The notes under the pieces were generated by a model. It was not told the DNA's origin. It did not search any database and saw only the letters and a list, made by a program, of their open reading frames with translations. A DNA stretch of 64,000 nt from Pipra filicauda (taxonomy: Eukaryota; Chordata; Aves; Passeriformes; Pipridae). Of this stretch, positions 23,611 to 38,200 are shown piece after piece. The translations under genes and the position numbers were made by a program. Position 1 is the first letter of the stretch; the number at the start of each line of letters is the position of its first letter. The stretch is taken from positions 1,859,501-1,923,500 of the forward strand of contig NW_024104532.1 in assembly GCF_003945595.2 (NCBI RefSeq). The letters are read 5' to 3'.

Positions 23611-26600
23611 TGAGTATTCCTCTTCCTACCTCCAACCCCCCATCCCCTAAAGATACCCACTTCCTTCACTTGTTTGTGTTCTTCTGATTAAGATGCTGGG
23701 AAGCGAAAAAGCAGAAGATGGAGGAATCACATTGGTAAATGTTTTGTTCACACAACTCTTTTTATTACTTATTTTTTGATTTGTTTCTGTAATATTCCAT
23801 TTTCGAAGGATCAGGAGAATAAGGTGTTTTCTTAAAATATGGTGGAACTGATATCATCTCACCTGGAGCAAATGGGTAACAGCATCCAAGTACTGGCTCT
23901 GAGCTACATGTATTTGGCCTGCTCCAGAGCCTTGCAGTGAGATTCATAGTTGTCTCCTAATGTGTCCCTCTGCTTCTTTCTCCAAACTCCAACTTAGTTG
24001 TTTTTGGTTTTTTTCCCATGAAGACTATTATGAGCATTTCCTTGCTGCAGATTTCAGAGCTTGCAGGGTGCAGTCACGAGAGATCCTTCTTCTGGATTGT
24101 GATAAATGAGCAACATCACAGCATTTTTCACCTTTCAGATCTCAGGGACACAATTTGACTTGTCCAAAGCTTCACGTGCTCTTTCTGTGACTTTTTAAAA
24201 TCCTTCCTATTTCTTTTATTGTATGTATAATAGAAACTTATCAGTCAGTGGCATCTCTCCAGCATTTTCTCTTGTCAACTGCAAGGGGCAAAGAAATCTT
24301 TGAATAATTTACAGTAACCTCTTGGTCTTCTGACAAGAAATTCCTTGTCATCTATCAGATGATCATGCTTCCCCCTTAAAGTTTCTTCTTTTGGATGTGA
24401 AATATTTCTGATTGTGGGGTCTTTGGGGGCTCTAGGGGTTTTTCTATATAGAAAGTTTCTTTACCAGTCATGCTTATACAATTTCAAAGCATCCCTCCAG
24501 ATCATTCTACAGCCTCAGCTACCTCTTTGCAGTTTTTTAATTCTCTTGCTTACTTCTATTGCCTTTTTTTATGCTTAGTGTATCGATTACATGGGAGCAC
24601 AGCTAATTCCTCTTTGGCTGACAGCAGACCCTGCACAGCTTGACTCAAAAGATTAAGACTTACAAATGCCGTATCTGGACAGCCACAAGATGGGGACAAA
24701 ACCCACAGGACCCTCCCTGAATGGGCCATACATTTTTGCAGGCATTAAATTTGAGTGTAACACTCCTGTTACTCAAGTGTCTCCCTATTATGCATCTTCG
24801 AAGATTATAATTTTTCCCTGAAATGTATAAATGTTCAATGTAGCATTATGGCCACTCTATTCAGTCGTCAGATAACACAACTATCCAAATATCCTTCACT
24901 TCAAAATAAATCCTTTGCATAATGCCAACATTCATAAATTAATCTCTCTAATTTTGTCTCACAGCAGGCTTTAGCGTGATATAACAAAGTAGGAAGGTGG
25001 CAGGGAATCTGTGCACCAACAAAAAACCTACAAATGAACAAACAAAAAATACCCCCAAAAAATCTAAGATAAAACTAAAAGCATAGTCAGGATTTTAATA
25101 CTCATAACACAAAACGTTTTCTGTTGTCTGCTTTGCCATTGAAGTTCCATGTATTTCACACTGTCCACAAATTTCCCATTCCTCATAGGCCAGGGGTTTT
25201 GGCACAGGAAAAAAGCATCTGTACCAGGAGAAGATGTAGAAAAGCTGGAGACAAGCAGGAAAGGAGATGGCTTGAAGTTGTGTAAAATGAAATCTGAAGC
25301 TTCTTCTCAAAGGACAAGCAGCGAAACATAAACATTGTCAGTCCTGATGCCCTCTTCAGGGTTTAACTGTTGAGCTACCTAGGACAAACTTCCACAAACT
25401 TTTGTTTCAAATGCCTGGCAAACTCCAGCAAAAAGCTCTGCCTCTCCTTTTACCCACTTAGTGATATAAGAGTTGTCCCTACCAATTTGAGAACCAAACC
25501 CCTATTACTCGAAGCAGTGACTGAGGAAAATGTGAAAGGAGAGCATTCTGCAACCTGGAAAATGCAATCACAAGGTACACAGCAAGCAGAAAATTTCAAC
25601 ACAGAGAAGGTAAAACTGAAGTAATGGATTTGTGTTCTCTTGGCAAAGGTGAAGCAGCTGAAAACAAGAACTCAACGAGGCAACCCCAAACTACAGTGGA
25701 GAATAAAAAGCAGGAAGGAAAGAGGATGACTCCAAAGAGAAACAGTTCTTCCAGTTTCCAGCAGATCTTCGAAGAGATGTTACCAAATGAGAAGACAAAA
25801 GACTGATCAGAGACACAGAGCAGGAACCAACAGCTGGGAGAAAATGAATGGATCAGGAAAGAGTACGTGTGATTACTCTGCACATGGTTAATGGGGGAGA
25901 AGAGGTCCTTGAACTTGTGCGGGGTGAGGTCACTATTGGTGACGTTAGCTCTGCAAAGCAGCACCATTGTTCTCCCTGAAGTCTTCCCCTTTGGACAGTC
26001 AAAAGAAAATAACTGTTTTCACCATCTTCTCTTTTAATTTCAAGACACGGTGATTTGGCTCCAGCTGTTTCCACACCCTGCTTTACATCTATGGTCCATG
26101 TGACCTTTTCTCCCTCCCCCACCCCCAGCCATTTCCTCTCTGAGCTCTTCAGAACAGCTTATACCAAACAATATTTAGCCCTAATTCATTCTTGCTCCAT
26201 TTGGTTACTTCTCTCAGCTACAAAAAACAAAATAGCTGCACTTCCCTAATGAGACAAACACAAAAACCTAATGAAAATTTTGGCACGGTTAAATTCTTCT
26301 AATGTGAAAGTCAAAGCTGCCCCAGCCCCCTCCCCCTCATTTTCAATCTCTAGCATATATATTATTAACCACCTTTTTTATTTTGCTGCTTATGAAAGAA
26401 TACATGGTCGATGCGATCTTGTGTCCCTGGGATTAGGAGTTAAGACATCCCCTATAAATCAGTGTAATCTTTGTAACAGGACATTGTTGCATTGAGCATT
26501 CCTGTCTGTATGATGCATTTTCAATTACTCTACATGTTTTCTACTTAGTAAGCCAGCTTAATTCTTCGCTATGTCACAATATTAGAACATGTCCCAGGTT

Positions 26601-27160
26601 AGAAAAAAGGAGCAATCTTAGAGCCCTTGTAAGTTGTTTAGCCTCTGGCACTTATAAATCCAAAAACACAAGGGAAATCCCTTTTCCTTGCTTGTAATAT
26701 GCCTTTAGATTTATTACTTAAAGAATCTGTTCACTTAATCCTCAGCTGAGGTCAGAGTTCATCTGCATTCTAATAAAGGTTTTAGTAAGAAGAGTAAGAC
26801 AAAACAAAAAAATCAAGGAGCTGTATATGCCTGTATAAGCCAGCAATACTGCAGATAAAGTATACTCCCAAGTAAATTCTCCACCAGGAAAGAAAACGAA
26901 GCAGAAAAAAAAAAAAAAGCAGGATGCTTTAAATTACTCTACACAAATCCAGACCATCTATCTTGGGCTGCTCTCTTCGACAGCTTGGCCAGGGTGGGCA
27001 GGCAAGGCAGAGGCTAAAGAGCTCTTTAGGGACCAAATTACTGTTTCAAAATGGGCCTGCTGCTCCAAGGATATGACAATATTATCTGAGAAATGTTACA
27101 GACATTGTGTGTCCTTCAGAGTTCTGCTAACACATCTCCTGTGATTGGAGGCATGTGTCA

Positions 27161-27162
<2 letters not shown>
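23611..27162. other. Noncoding stretch, no gene seen
   Basis: Open frames reach 123 codons (25596-25967, minus) without domains. The segment 26330-26600 has homeodomain-like words and an unusual CpG pair near 26408-26414 and may be weakly conserved, but I cannot support a firm call. No repeat family was recognised. Confidence 0.45.

Positions 27163-27237
<75 letters not shown>
27163..27237. repeat. Pure A75 tract with degenerate A-rich continuation
   Basis: Seventy-five uninterrupted A bases are followed by CACACAAAAAAAAAAAACC-type A-rich sequence to about 27270. The sequence just before it is not a recognisable processed transcript or LINE end, and I see no clear target-site duplication. 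It could be the tail of an unrecognised retroinsert, a grown microsatellite or an assembly artefact. Confidence 0.9.
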
Positions 27238-27238
<1 letters not shown>

Positions 27239-27270
27239 ACACAAAAAAAAAAAACCAAAAAAACAAGAAA

Positions 27271-30120
27271 ATATGTTCATTATAAATAGACTCAAGGATA
27301 TCTGGCTGTAGAATTAGGAAAATGACCAAAATATGTCTATGAAACTTATTAACATTTTACATTGATGATCATGTTTGGATTTCCAGAAAACAAATGCACA
27401 GATGTTTTATATTACCTCTGTCTTTTCCAGGGGGCTTCTTTAATTTATCGGGTTTTGTGGTGGAACAAAACAATGCTACAAATTCCCTAAGAGGTACAAT
27501 AAGAAAGAAAGAAGCAAGATGATGCAGAAAAGTTATCTTAGCCTGTATTCCTAAAACTGTATGTATGAATGAGCATGTCTGTACATCTGTATGTGCAATA
27601 AGAAAATATTTTTTCATTACCATAAATGAAAGAGCTCTTTTCTTTGAGGAAAGATCTCCGAAAAGTCTATATATATCCTGGATTCTAGCTGATTCCACTG
27701 AAATTCTGGCAAACCAAGTCCACTGAAATCATGGTAATTTCTGTATTCACAGAACAAAGCTACTGTAGGCACAGCACACATTCTGCTCCACAACTTTCTC
27801 ATTTAGGAGAACAGCTCTGCCCCATACCCCTCCCCACAACCACCCCTCTGCAAAGATCTTGGGTAGTGGGTCCCTGGGGTAGTGGTACATGACCTTTTCC
27901 AGCAGCAAGGGACAGAGATCGCTCACCCCACTGCACCCCATGAGATGCCATCCAGGTGTACTGATTTTCAGCAACCAGCTCACCCAGCTGATGCTCTCTG
28001 AGCCAACACGAACCAAAGCCTGTGGATTTGGTTGTCGATGCACTGAGTAGGGTTTGTTTCCAGTAACAGAAGCAGATACTCTGCATCAGAGAACTCTTTT
28101 AACCCAAACAAATACTCCACATCCAAAAAATATTTAACAGGTCACTTGTGCAAATACTACCTGTAGAAAATTCACTGTAATTTTGTTGGTAACCATGAGG
28201 CCCTAAAGCCTGCCCTGCAGAAAAAAGCACCTGCAACTGCATCTGTGTAGCATTTACAGGATTTCTCCTACTTCTCAGTCCAGAGCCAACAGAGAACCCA
28301 GCACCCTTAGTGCTACAGATACTTCACCAATTATGAAAATCCAATTGCAGCTACCAGCACTGATAGATGTAATGTTGTTATACAGAACGCTGAAGGCACA
28401 AATCCAAACACACGCAGTTTGCCCTTTTTTCAGCAACATTACTGCATGAAACATCCCTCATCCACATGTTTGTGGCACAAAGCAGGGCTTCTGAAGTGGG
28501 AGAGAGAGAATAGCAGATGGCTCCTCTTTTCCTAGATCACCTCCTCCAGGCTGCAGACCAAGTTTCTATGAAAAGGTGTCAAGAGAATTCCTCTCTTTTC
28601 CCAGGATCCTCCACCCGGCCTTGCCTTGCAGGTCCTGTCCTGGATCTGTCAGTGTGATACTGCAATCAAACTGGAAGTCTTCTGCATCAGCATAAGGAAC
28701 CCAATGTAGAAACGTGGAACTAAGTTTAAATCTTTCCAGGACTGCATTTAATCATGTTTTCCCCAGTGCCTGTTATCTACAATAACAAACCAAACTTACA
28801 TGCTTGAATTATACCAGGTGGAACAGTCATTTATTCATCAGGTTGGGAAAATTGCGAAGTTGTCAGAGGGCACCTACTGTGAATGTTTGCACAGAACCAT
28901 GTTCATCCTTGTTTACAAACAGAAGATAAGAGGATTCAGAGGGAAATTTCCATACCAGAAGCATCTATTAAGACTGCTTATTCTGCTGGTATATCATAAG
29001 TTCTTCTTTTCATTTACTGCAGTCTCCAGAAAAAAAAATAAAATAAATAAACCACTCTTAAGTGGAGAACTCAGCAATCAGATACTGAGCTGAGAACAGA
29101 ACCATTCTCCTCACAGCAGCATTGAGCCTTCAGTTCAGCACAGGCTGATATTGCAGATGGCCTTTCCTTCCTTCCAAAAGTCAGAAATAGTACCCATTGA
29201 AGAAAACCTATCCCCAAATTCAGGTTTGTTTGTTTTGGTTTTTTTACACTTATGAGGGGTATTTTTGCACTTATGAGTACCGAAGGACTTGGTTTGGTTT
29301 GGTTTTTTTTCTTGATCTGATACCTAAGTCCATTTCTGTTCTTATACAGATTTATACCATCATAGCACCCCTGACCTCCCTATCACTTCTGTTCATTTAC
29401 ACCACAAGATATTAGGAGCAAGCACATGTTTTTCTTGCTCACTGACACACACACAGATTGAGGGCCATTATATTGTGACTAAATCACCCTTTGTGAACTG
29501 AGCTGTCTCTGTCAGTTGGCACCGGGCCTCTCCACAGTTGTGTGAGTGCATGAGAAGATGTTTTCATGTCATTGAGAAAAGAATTGATTAGTTGAGAAAT
29601 ATGGGTTATATTAACACTTTGGTATGATTATAAATTCAATTCCCCAACTCTTCGATCAGGCAAATTCTTTACCAATAAGAACATTTCCAATGCATATGAG
29701 CAAACAGTTTTCTGAGGTATCCTTGATTTTCTGGACATAGTTTAAATTAAAACTCTTCCTGGGAAGCAAATTATTCCTATTCTGGTCAGAGCTCATGCTC
29801 CAATCCTAAAAAGAGTTGGCTGTCTTTCCCCAACCTCTAAAAGCTTAACTCAAGCCACTAAAGTTAGTCTGGAAACCAAAGGCAATCACCCTTCTCCCGA
29901 TTAAATCCCAAATTGCCATCTAAAGTTCCCCACATTCAGCTTTCCAATCCCCTTATTAGACTATTTTAAAAGCAAACCACAGTGGGGTTCCAACAAAGAC
30001 CATGTCTCATTGTTATAGGCTTGACTGTCAGTAACTAAAGATGTCACACATGCAGAGTGTGCCCTGTGATGAGCAACCGTGTCAAAGGAGGTTCTCTGTT
30101 AAAACACTGATACTTTAAGA
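27271..30120. other. Noncoding stretch, no gene seen
   Basis: Open frames are at most 109 codons (27369-27698, minus) with no recognisable product. No repeat family was recognised. Confidence 0.5.
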
Positions 30121-30212
30121 GTGGGATTTTCAAAAGCACTCAGCATTCACACAACTGTTCAATGGCAATGCTCCCCAGTTAGGGCAATATTGAACACTTT
30201 TGAAAATCCCAT
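30121..30212. mobile_element. Palindromic MITE-like element
   Basis: The left arm GTGGGATTTTCAAAAGCACT (30121-30140) and the right arm AACACTTTTGAAAATCCCAT (30193-30212) form an inverted repeat with 15 consecutive paired bases. The 50 bp interior includes CAATGGCAATGCTCCCCAGTTAGGG split by substitutions. The text resembles an old palindromic repeat found in many sauropsid genomes, with GGGATTTTCAAAAG ends. No coding sequence is present, and the superfamily is unknown to me. Confidence 0.65.
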
Positions 30213-31849
30213 CCTACATGTTTACACAGTCTTTTAATCATTTCTGGCCAGGCTGGCAGGCCCCGGGTGCCAGAGAAGGAAGAAAAGGGTTTAACAAAGT
30301 AGAAATAAAAATAAGGGGGAAAATATCTAAGGTAAAACACCTCCTTTAATAAAAGGTTGTCGCTTTTAAAGGGTGAAATAATTCACCTTTTTAACCCCCC
30401 AAAACACCTAACAGTCAAAAAACATCTACAAATAAAGCAGTACTCCAGCAGTGTCAAATAGACCAGCCTGGACACATGCTTAAATTCAAAGGCTTAATAA
30501 CCAAATGAAAGAATACTGAGAATCATTAGAAATGAAGACAACGTGCTCTGTAACATTAGAGAGAACTGATTAAATGGGCAGTTTGTTCTACAATTTGGTC
30601 AGTGGCACTTTGGCATTACAGTATAAATGGGTGAGGATTAAGTCATTTCTCAGCTTTCCTTGGCAGAGTCTTTTATTATTTACACTATTTACTTCAGGGA
30701 AGTCTTGGCGTGTGTCATATTTATCTTCCTGAAAAATGGGCCCATAAATGCATATCACCCCTTGAACAAAGCAAAGCATTGTGATACTAATTTGGTTCAT
30801 GAAGTACGTAATTCAGCCTCTCTGCACAGGGGCAACATTTGTCTCCTGCTTTATTAAACAACTATAAAACCATTTTTTTACTTGGTACTGAAATAGGCCA
30901 GGCCACTGCCACACACACATTGGCCTTCTGGAGGGCTGCCTACACACAGGAATTGTCATCCTTCAACACACACCCACCACCATTATGTGAACACAGCCAG
31001 AACTGCAAGACCAGAAGGGATGTATGGATCAAGCCCTTCCAGCAGTTGGGGTTCACAGTGAGGTAAGTCCTCAGAGAAGAGCAAAGAGAAACTCTCTGCT
31101 AATCTCTCTTCTTTATTCCTGCAACAATGAGCTCTTCCCACCCAAAATTCTTAGCTCAGGAAACAGTTCTTGGTGCAAAGAGTTCGTCTTGTCAGCCCAG
31201 CTAAGATCTGGCTCCCTCCAGAAGGGCAGGACATGGGGGGAGCACAGAGCCTGTTCATTTCAGAGAGGTGATTTGGGGATAACAGATAACAGCAAACCGT
31301 GCCATGCCACAGACTCCCAGAACGCCAATGCAGCAAAACCCAGGAGCATTACTGACTGCACCTCCGAGCAAAAAAATTCCTCCCACACCAGCAGAAAAGC
31401 AGTCTAACACCCATGGCATGACTTGCCCATATCACTGCAGACTCTGGTGTTTTACTTTCAGTAGTCACATCTCTAATGACCAATTCCACTCACTGAGAGG
31501 TATTCATTTCAGACCAAGTCCTAAGTTCTTCACTAGTCCACCTAGAACAAAAGTCTTAGGAGCTCTACACCTGCCCGGTGTTTGTGACCACCTGCACTAT
31601 GAAACACATAGAAATGCTGTAAAGGAATGGGGTGAAAAAAGAGATGGAAAAGAGGAAACACAAAAAGGTAACCTCCAGTTATGTACTTCTTTTTCTAAAG
31701 CAGACATCTTATACACAAGTGGTTTAAGAGTAATTTGATATTACAGAGCAACCAAGTATGGGGGAGGGAGGAATGATGTGTGCAGCTTACAAATGCAGAG
31801 AATAAATACACATTTTTAGTGAATTGAGAGTGTTTAAAATAATTTCACA
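30213..31849. other. Noncoding stretch, no gene seen
   Basis: The + frames 31024-31407 (127 codons) and 31304-31738 (144 codons) overlap each other in different frames and have no recognisable domains, so neither is called. A short inverted word pair around 30360-30395 (TTTTAAAGGGTGAAATAA / TTCACCTTTTTAACCC) could form a small hairpin. Confidence 0.45.
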
Positions 31850-32230
31850 GACAAGATTCACTTATCACCACAGGTGGTCTGTGTAATAGATGTTTTAGTT
31901 GAAGATGCAAAAATTCGGAGTAGCAGGAATTGTTGATTACAAGCAAGAGTGTTTGCACTTAAAATCCTATCAAAATTGATCTTTGTAAGCAAATAATATT
32001 AGACTAATCTATTCTCCAGAGGTTATTAAGTGTGTATGCAGAAAATGGCATTGTCATAATGTTAATTAATTTGAACAAACGGGGTAAGGGGGAAAGATAC
32101 TGTTTTTATGAAAGTTTCTCATTTTATCTTCAGAATATGTTAGACCAAGAGCTGATCATAATAATAAATACCTAGGTTTTAAGGGTTGTTTCCATGAGAA
32201 GGATTATGCAAATACTTACTTTACACGCCA
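31850..32230. promoter_or_regulatory. Candidate conserved noncoding element with POU octamer
   Basis: The block holds a perfect octamer ATGCAAAT at 32206-32213 (the POU/OCT core) and several homeodomain-type words (GTTAATTAATTTG near 32059-32072). It also has RUNX-like words (ACCACAGG, TGTGGT-type) at 31866-31880. It lacks open frames and simple repeats. Element status is inferred from motif density only. Confidence 0.3.
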
Positions 32231-35200
32231 GACTACTGTGATTTATATTCTAAGAGATTAACCAGAAAGAGACCAAAAATCCAAAGCGAAGGCCAGAGCT
32301 CTGTGTCCCCTCATTATCCAAACTGCATTTATGTACCAACTTAGGACTCACCATCTGGTTTGTTGTGGAATGCTGCTGGGGCATACAGCATTCCAGACAG
32401 GAGAAGATCACAGAGTCAAGACCCAAACTACAAACAACCAAGCTGAGGGTCCGCTCCTGATGGGGCAGTCATCTCCCACGAAAAAGAAGGAGAAGTGGCA
32501 AGAAATGATGGGAAGAGAGACATTAAAATAAAGCTAAGTGCTTTAGAGTTTTAGAACAAAGATATGGTTTTGATTCCCTTTTATCCACAGCACCTACTTT
32601 ATATAGCTGCTTGAGTGATATTGCTTTTGGATCCCAGGCCTGCAGAGCAAGAATTACCAAGTGCTGTCTACCATTCTCCCCTTCTGTACTTCAGCTTGAC
32701 AGCCCTTTTTTCCTGCTTGATTTGTTCTAAAATTAGGATGTCACATTTTCCTTAGCCACACTTGAAGATGATAGAATAGCACCTCTCCTTACCCACCAGC
32801 CAAAACACATTACAGTAACAATTAACTAAAGCTGTTAGCTATCAGTCTAACTATATTTCTCATCTTTGTGCTCCATCCTATTTCCTTATTTCCCTGTTCT
32901 AAAACAACCATTGTCCTTCAAGCCACTATATTCTTACCATCGTGCTGCCTCATGAGTCTCCCTTGTTGCCCCCTGTCAATGAATTTTTCTTCAACACAGA
33001 TTTTTCAAAGGTTCTGTCTATCTGGGGTTTGTTGCACTCATCAGGAAAAGGCACAGGCTGGCTTATGGTCATCTAGACAAAAAACAATGGATACCACAGC
33101 ATGTTTTCCCTGGAATATTGTCTAGGACGATGTAGCATTGCTGGGAAGAGTCTGAAAGATTGACTCATGCCCCCAGTCACTTGTAGAAAATTACAGAGGA
33201 CAAAAACACATACAAAGAAGGGGCATTAAATTCAATGATGTGTGTGCATATAGGAGCGGAACAGGCAGTTTCATCCTAGGAAGTTTTAATTGCCATTTGC
33301 CTGAAAAACTCCCATAACTCAGCCATTAGTTTTAAGTATTACAGCTTTCCTTAACAGAGGAGGACAAAAGCCAGATAACCTCCATGACACCCTCAAAATC
33401 CAACATCTTCTGTTAAAGAACAGGGTTCTGTTTTTTCATCGTGTTCCATACATCTGGAATATGCCACGAAATAATGGCAATAATGCTCTGAAAATATGGT
33501 TATTTTTATTCTTATTACAACTACAAGAGGAACCAACATTTCCACTTAACTTGAAGAACATACAGTCATAAAACCACTTTCAGGAAAAAAAAATTAAAAA
33601 TGCATTGATGGGTTTATGCCCTGGTTGGTCCCCACGGTCTTGTACAGATCCTATAAGTGAACATCTAATGCAGCAAAACCTGCCATGTGCTGCTCAGATG
33701 ATATTAAGGACAGGTATATATTACATCCATCTTGCAACTATAAGAAACAGCACAAATACAAGTAGTGGGAAGTGGGAAAGTACAGATCTAATATCAATCC
33801 ATGGTTCAAATCCCAAAACTGCTGCACATACAGAAGATCCAATCTGTGGCAGTTTTGCATCTTCAGACACTGTATGGAATTGGCTTCTACCATGCAGTGG
33901 ATGTAGATTCTCCCTTTAGATTTTTCCCTTTAGATTCTTCTATTCAAAACACAACATGCAGTTACTTCATGCATCTATTTCCAGCTGCCAGTAATCTATC
34001 GCTTGCTATCAGCTCACAGCAATTACATACAGTGGCCATTATACGTGCAGGAATATCCTATACCACGCTTGCAGTATCCTGAACACTCAAAGAAAAAATA
34101 ACAAAGGGGTACAGTCAAACTGACTTAAATTTTGTAACAGACCAGAATTAAGACTAGAAATTTTTCAGCAGAAAAAGAAGCATTTCATCCTTCCCTTAGA
34201 AAAACTTCAGAACAGTGCCTATGCAATGCCAACCAAATCCACACACTTTCTTCCATGCATCAATGCCACATCGTTCAGACTGGCTGGCTTTTTCTGCAGT
34301 GACCCCATCTTGCCTTCTGTATTATTTAAAAAGATTTATAGTCGGGTGTCTCGTGTGGTGAAACATGAGCTCTGACCCCCAGGCTTGGAAGTTGTCAGGC
34401 AGAAACATTAATATTATGCCACATTAGGAAAGAAAACTCATCAGTAGCAGCAAACCAAATGACAGAGTGAAACATGATGCTTCTTGTCATACATGACACT
34501 GAACAGTTAAACGTACCCAAAAAGTTGTGCCCTCTAATGTGTCACCTGCTATGCTGCACCAAGGCAACAACCAGAGGTCCAAATCTCAGCTGTTGTGCCT
34601 CAGGTGGGGTTGCTACTGCTCAGGAGAACCTACAGTCGCTGCAAACAACAGTAAAATCTCACAGTGCCGTGCAAAAAACACAAATACAGACAATTTTTGC
34701 CAAAAAGAACTTAACATGTAGATAGTCAGTCGAGGATGGAGAGATAAATAACCTACATGTGGGGCATCAGGAGTCAGAACTCAAAGATGCAAAATGCTTC
34801 TCGAAAAGCGCATTAGAAATCTATGCCTGAGCAAGGGACTCTCCCGAGACCCCATCTAGTAACCTCTCACCACATGACTCTTTTTCACCAAAATTCTCTG
34901 ACCTTACAGAGCAGGCAAAATCATTTCATCAACAAATGTCTGTGTGTCAAGCACTGCCCATGAAACAGTACAAAACCCTAACCCAAGTTTTTGGAAAGGG
35001 CTGGGTAGTTTTAATGACTCGTAAAATCAGTTGTGATGCTTCCTGCTAAAAATAGGCACAAACAGCCTAAGCTTCAGGGAATAATCAGATTTCCACACAG
35101 GTAAACAAGGATTTTCCTACTCAAATCTCATGGACAAGGCTTTGGATTGGCAGAGTATCTGAAGGAAGCACATACACACATACGTGATTTCTATAATTTT

Positions 35201-38200
35201 TTCTCCACTCTCATACACACGGGTGTCAGTGATACGTAAGATTATATACATTCAAGGTTTGAATTAGGAACACAGAATTTGCTATGTCATAAATGTTGTA
35301 ATTGAATATTCAAAATATTATCCACACAGACATTTTGCTCAGATGTGTGTTCTGCACACAACCTATTTGTCAATAATTAACAACAAAAAAACCACAAATA
35401 AAAATACAAATAAAAACAAATAAAACAGAAATAAAAATCGAAAAGGAAGGGAAGAAGAAGGGACAGGAGGAGCACCAGAAGAGAGGGAAAGGTAAAGGCA
35501 AAAGGAGAAACTTGCTGTCTCTGCTTCCTAGCACCAGACTCAAAAAGTCATGTGAGCTGGAACTACCTTGATGAAATTAGAGGAGTAAAGACATATATGT
35601 TTAATCACTGAGGCAGATATGACTTTTTTAAAACCATATATTTTATTTAAATATGATTTCCTTTTCATAATAAAAAATGTATTAATATGTACTTTCTGAC
35701 TAATCTCAGCAATACCTGGTAATTTTCCCATATCTTTAAATATTTCGTAGAACAAATGGTCTTGGACCTTGGCATGTGACATGTGCATGGGTATATGAGT
35801 GTGAACAAAGTTCTTCACCTGAGAATCCAAATTGGCCTTCTCAGGACCTGCTCATTTTATGCCCCTTTTATAATGTATAGAAAACCAAAAGCTGAGCATG
35901 CTGGAGGGTTTTTTTTAGACACTAGTAAGAGAGACTCTAATTTTTAAGGCAAAATGAGGCAGAAGCAGGTATTTTCACCAGCTTCATGTATTGTTTTTGT
36001 ACCTTACTGAGCTCTTCTAAAATTTCAACATGCCAGAACAGTGGTGGAGCCCTATCATAATTTGTATCTCTCCTGACACACTGCTAATACCACAACTTAT
36101 ATGCACCACTAGGCATGGACACAGCCCCTCTTCTTCTGAAGGGTCTGCTCACGAGATGCACACAGGGACATACATAATGCAGAAGTCTGTGAAATATCAA
36201 GACTATTTCTGGTCTTTAGAAGGTGTACCAAATAAGATATTATCTTGGTTGCAAGGCCAAAAACCTGGCTTCTGGAAAAGATATATATCAGCAAACGCTT
36301 ACATATTTCTTTCAATGAAAATCTGCTCTTGTAATGAAAAGTCTAAGCCAGTTTGTGGTATAGCATGTAAATCCTGGAAGTTCTGGGGTGAAAACTGTGG
36401 TTGCCTAAAGACAGCTAATTGGAAAAACCCTTTCCATTACAATCTAATTTTACATATTCTCCTGACTTTTCAAAAAATTACATAACCTAAAAAATTTTAT
36501 GAAAAATTTGACCCATAAACACAGAGGTGTGCGGCATACAAGATTTTCACTTTCTGAGAAAATGAAACAACACAAATACCAAGTGTTCCAGGCTTATTCC
36601 ATCTTTCTTGCTATACTTGTAGCAGGATACCTACCTCCTGCTACTTTCAGAAGTTTTATGCAAATAAAATAGAGCATATACACATAAAGAAGATGGGATG
36701 ATGAGAAGAATGCATATGACTAACACAAGAAGTCCGTATTGCCTTGAGGTAACTGCATACTTAAGCTGTGACTTTTTATTTTTTTATGTTTCCTGAGTGA
36801 ATACAGAAATCTACCTCTGGGCTGGAAAGTGTAAAGACCAGGAACAATTTACAAATGTCTTGTACGTGCAGAGAAAAAACTGGCAGCCAGAGGACAAACG
36901 CTAGGATCATGTGCTTCCCAAGCCTGCAGCCTGTCAATTAAATTAAGTTCTAATAATTGTGAATACATTAGCAAATATCAAAGAGTGAAATCAGAATACC
37001 AACAGAAAGGAAGGGAATATTTTCAACAGATCTGTTATTTGCAAAACTTAGCCAACTGTCAACAATGATGACGATTCAGTTGAAGTTTCACAAATGATAA
37101 TCAAGGATAGGGTTTTTCAATGATTTTTAGATCAAATAAATCAAGAACTTTGGAGAAATATACTACATTTTTAAGGTTTTTTGGCTGATGGGAATTTGCC
37201 ATGCCAGTCTAAAGATTTTTATTTTCTTCTGGGTATTTCTATGCACACAGTCGGGAAATTGGACTTAACCCCCAAGAAGGATCCAGCAAGCACAAAACTC
37301 GAGCAGAGATGAGAGTTGCACAACGCTGATACCATCCCCTCTGTGCATTTAGGACAGGCAAAAAAGGCCTGACATGAACTGATCAGAAAAAGCATTTGGT
37401 CTAGGGAACTGTGGATAAGGCCAAGACTGTAAATGTTGCAATCAGAAACTCTGGGACAGACAAACAGCGCATGGACAGGTCTAAGTTCACCGAGACCAAC
37501 ACACTGAAATCGCTGATCCTGCAATGAAGTTGCCCTGTGTGCAAGTTGTGACCCTACTGTGCTGAACTTGCCACACACAGGTAGACCGAACGCAGGGAAC
37601 ACGTGGCCTTTTCCAAGGAGTGCTCAATAGCCACATAAAAATCAGGAAAAAAGAACAGGGCGTATGGATTTCGCATATGGTGAGGCACTTGCCCTTGTAC
37701 ACACCATAGACAATAACTTCTATACCCCTGAGTTCAAGAAGCTTTGTGTCAGAGCACCCCCTCTCCCAGAAATTCTCATCCCAAAGCTGAAATGCCTCCT
37801 CCCACTGCTATAGAAAATTCAGGGCACAGTAGAAATGGCAACAAAATCTGAGATTTGTTTAAAGAAACACAAGTCTGATGCAGGGAAACTGGTCAGCATT
37901 GAAGACACTTCACAGGATGGTCAAAATTCTCCAAAATCAAGGAGTTGAATCCATACACTGTATTTGTAGCTTAAAAGCTACTTGAAGTTTCTCAAACTGA
38001 AGGATTTTTTTTTCCATGTTTCTTTTTATTCAGAACCACCCCTCTTATCCCTGAAAACACCTCTGTCAGATACCTCACCACTAATAAAGAACTCCTACAA
38101 AGACAATACACTCCCCTGTGAGTTTCAGAGTTCATGTAGAAAATCAGAGTTAATAGTTTTTCAGTACTATTTTCATTTCCTGCCCATGACCCCAGTGCAG

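Noticed and set aside
26330..26600. Possible conserved block with homeodomain-like words
   Set aside because: Motif density and CpG content are not clearly above the flanks.
27096..27329. 77-codon minus frame, mostly Phe
   Set aside because: Translation of the A75 homopolymer.
31304..31738. 144-codon frame overlapping a 127-codon frame
   Set aside because: Two overlapping frames on one strand, no domain in either.
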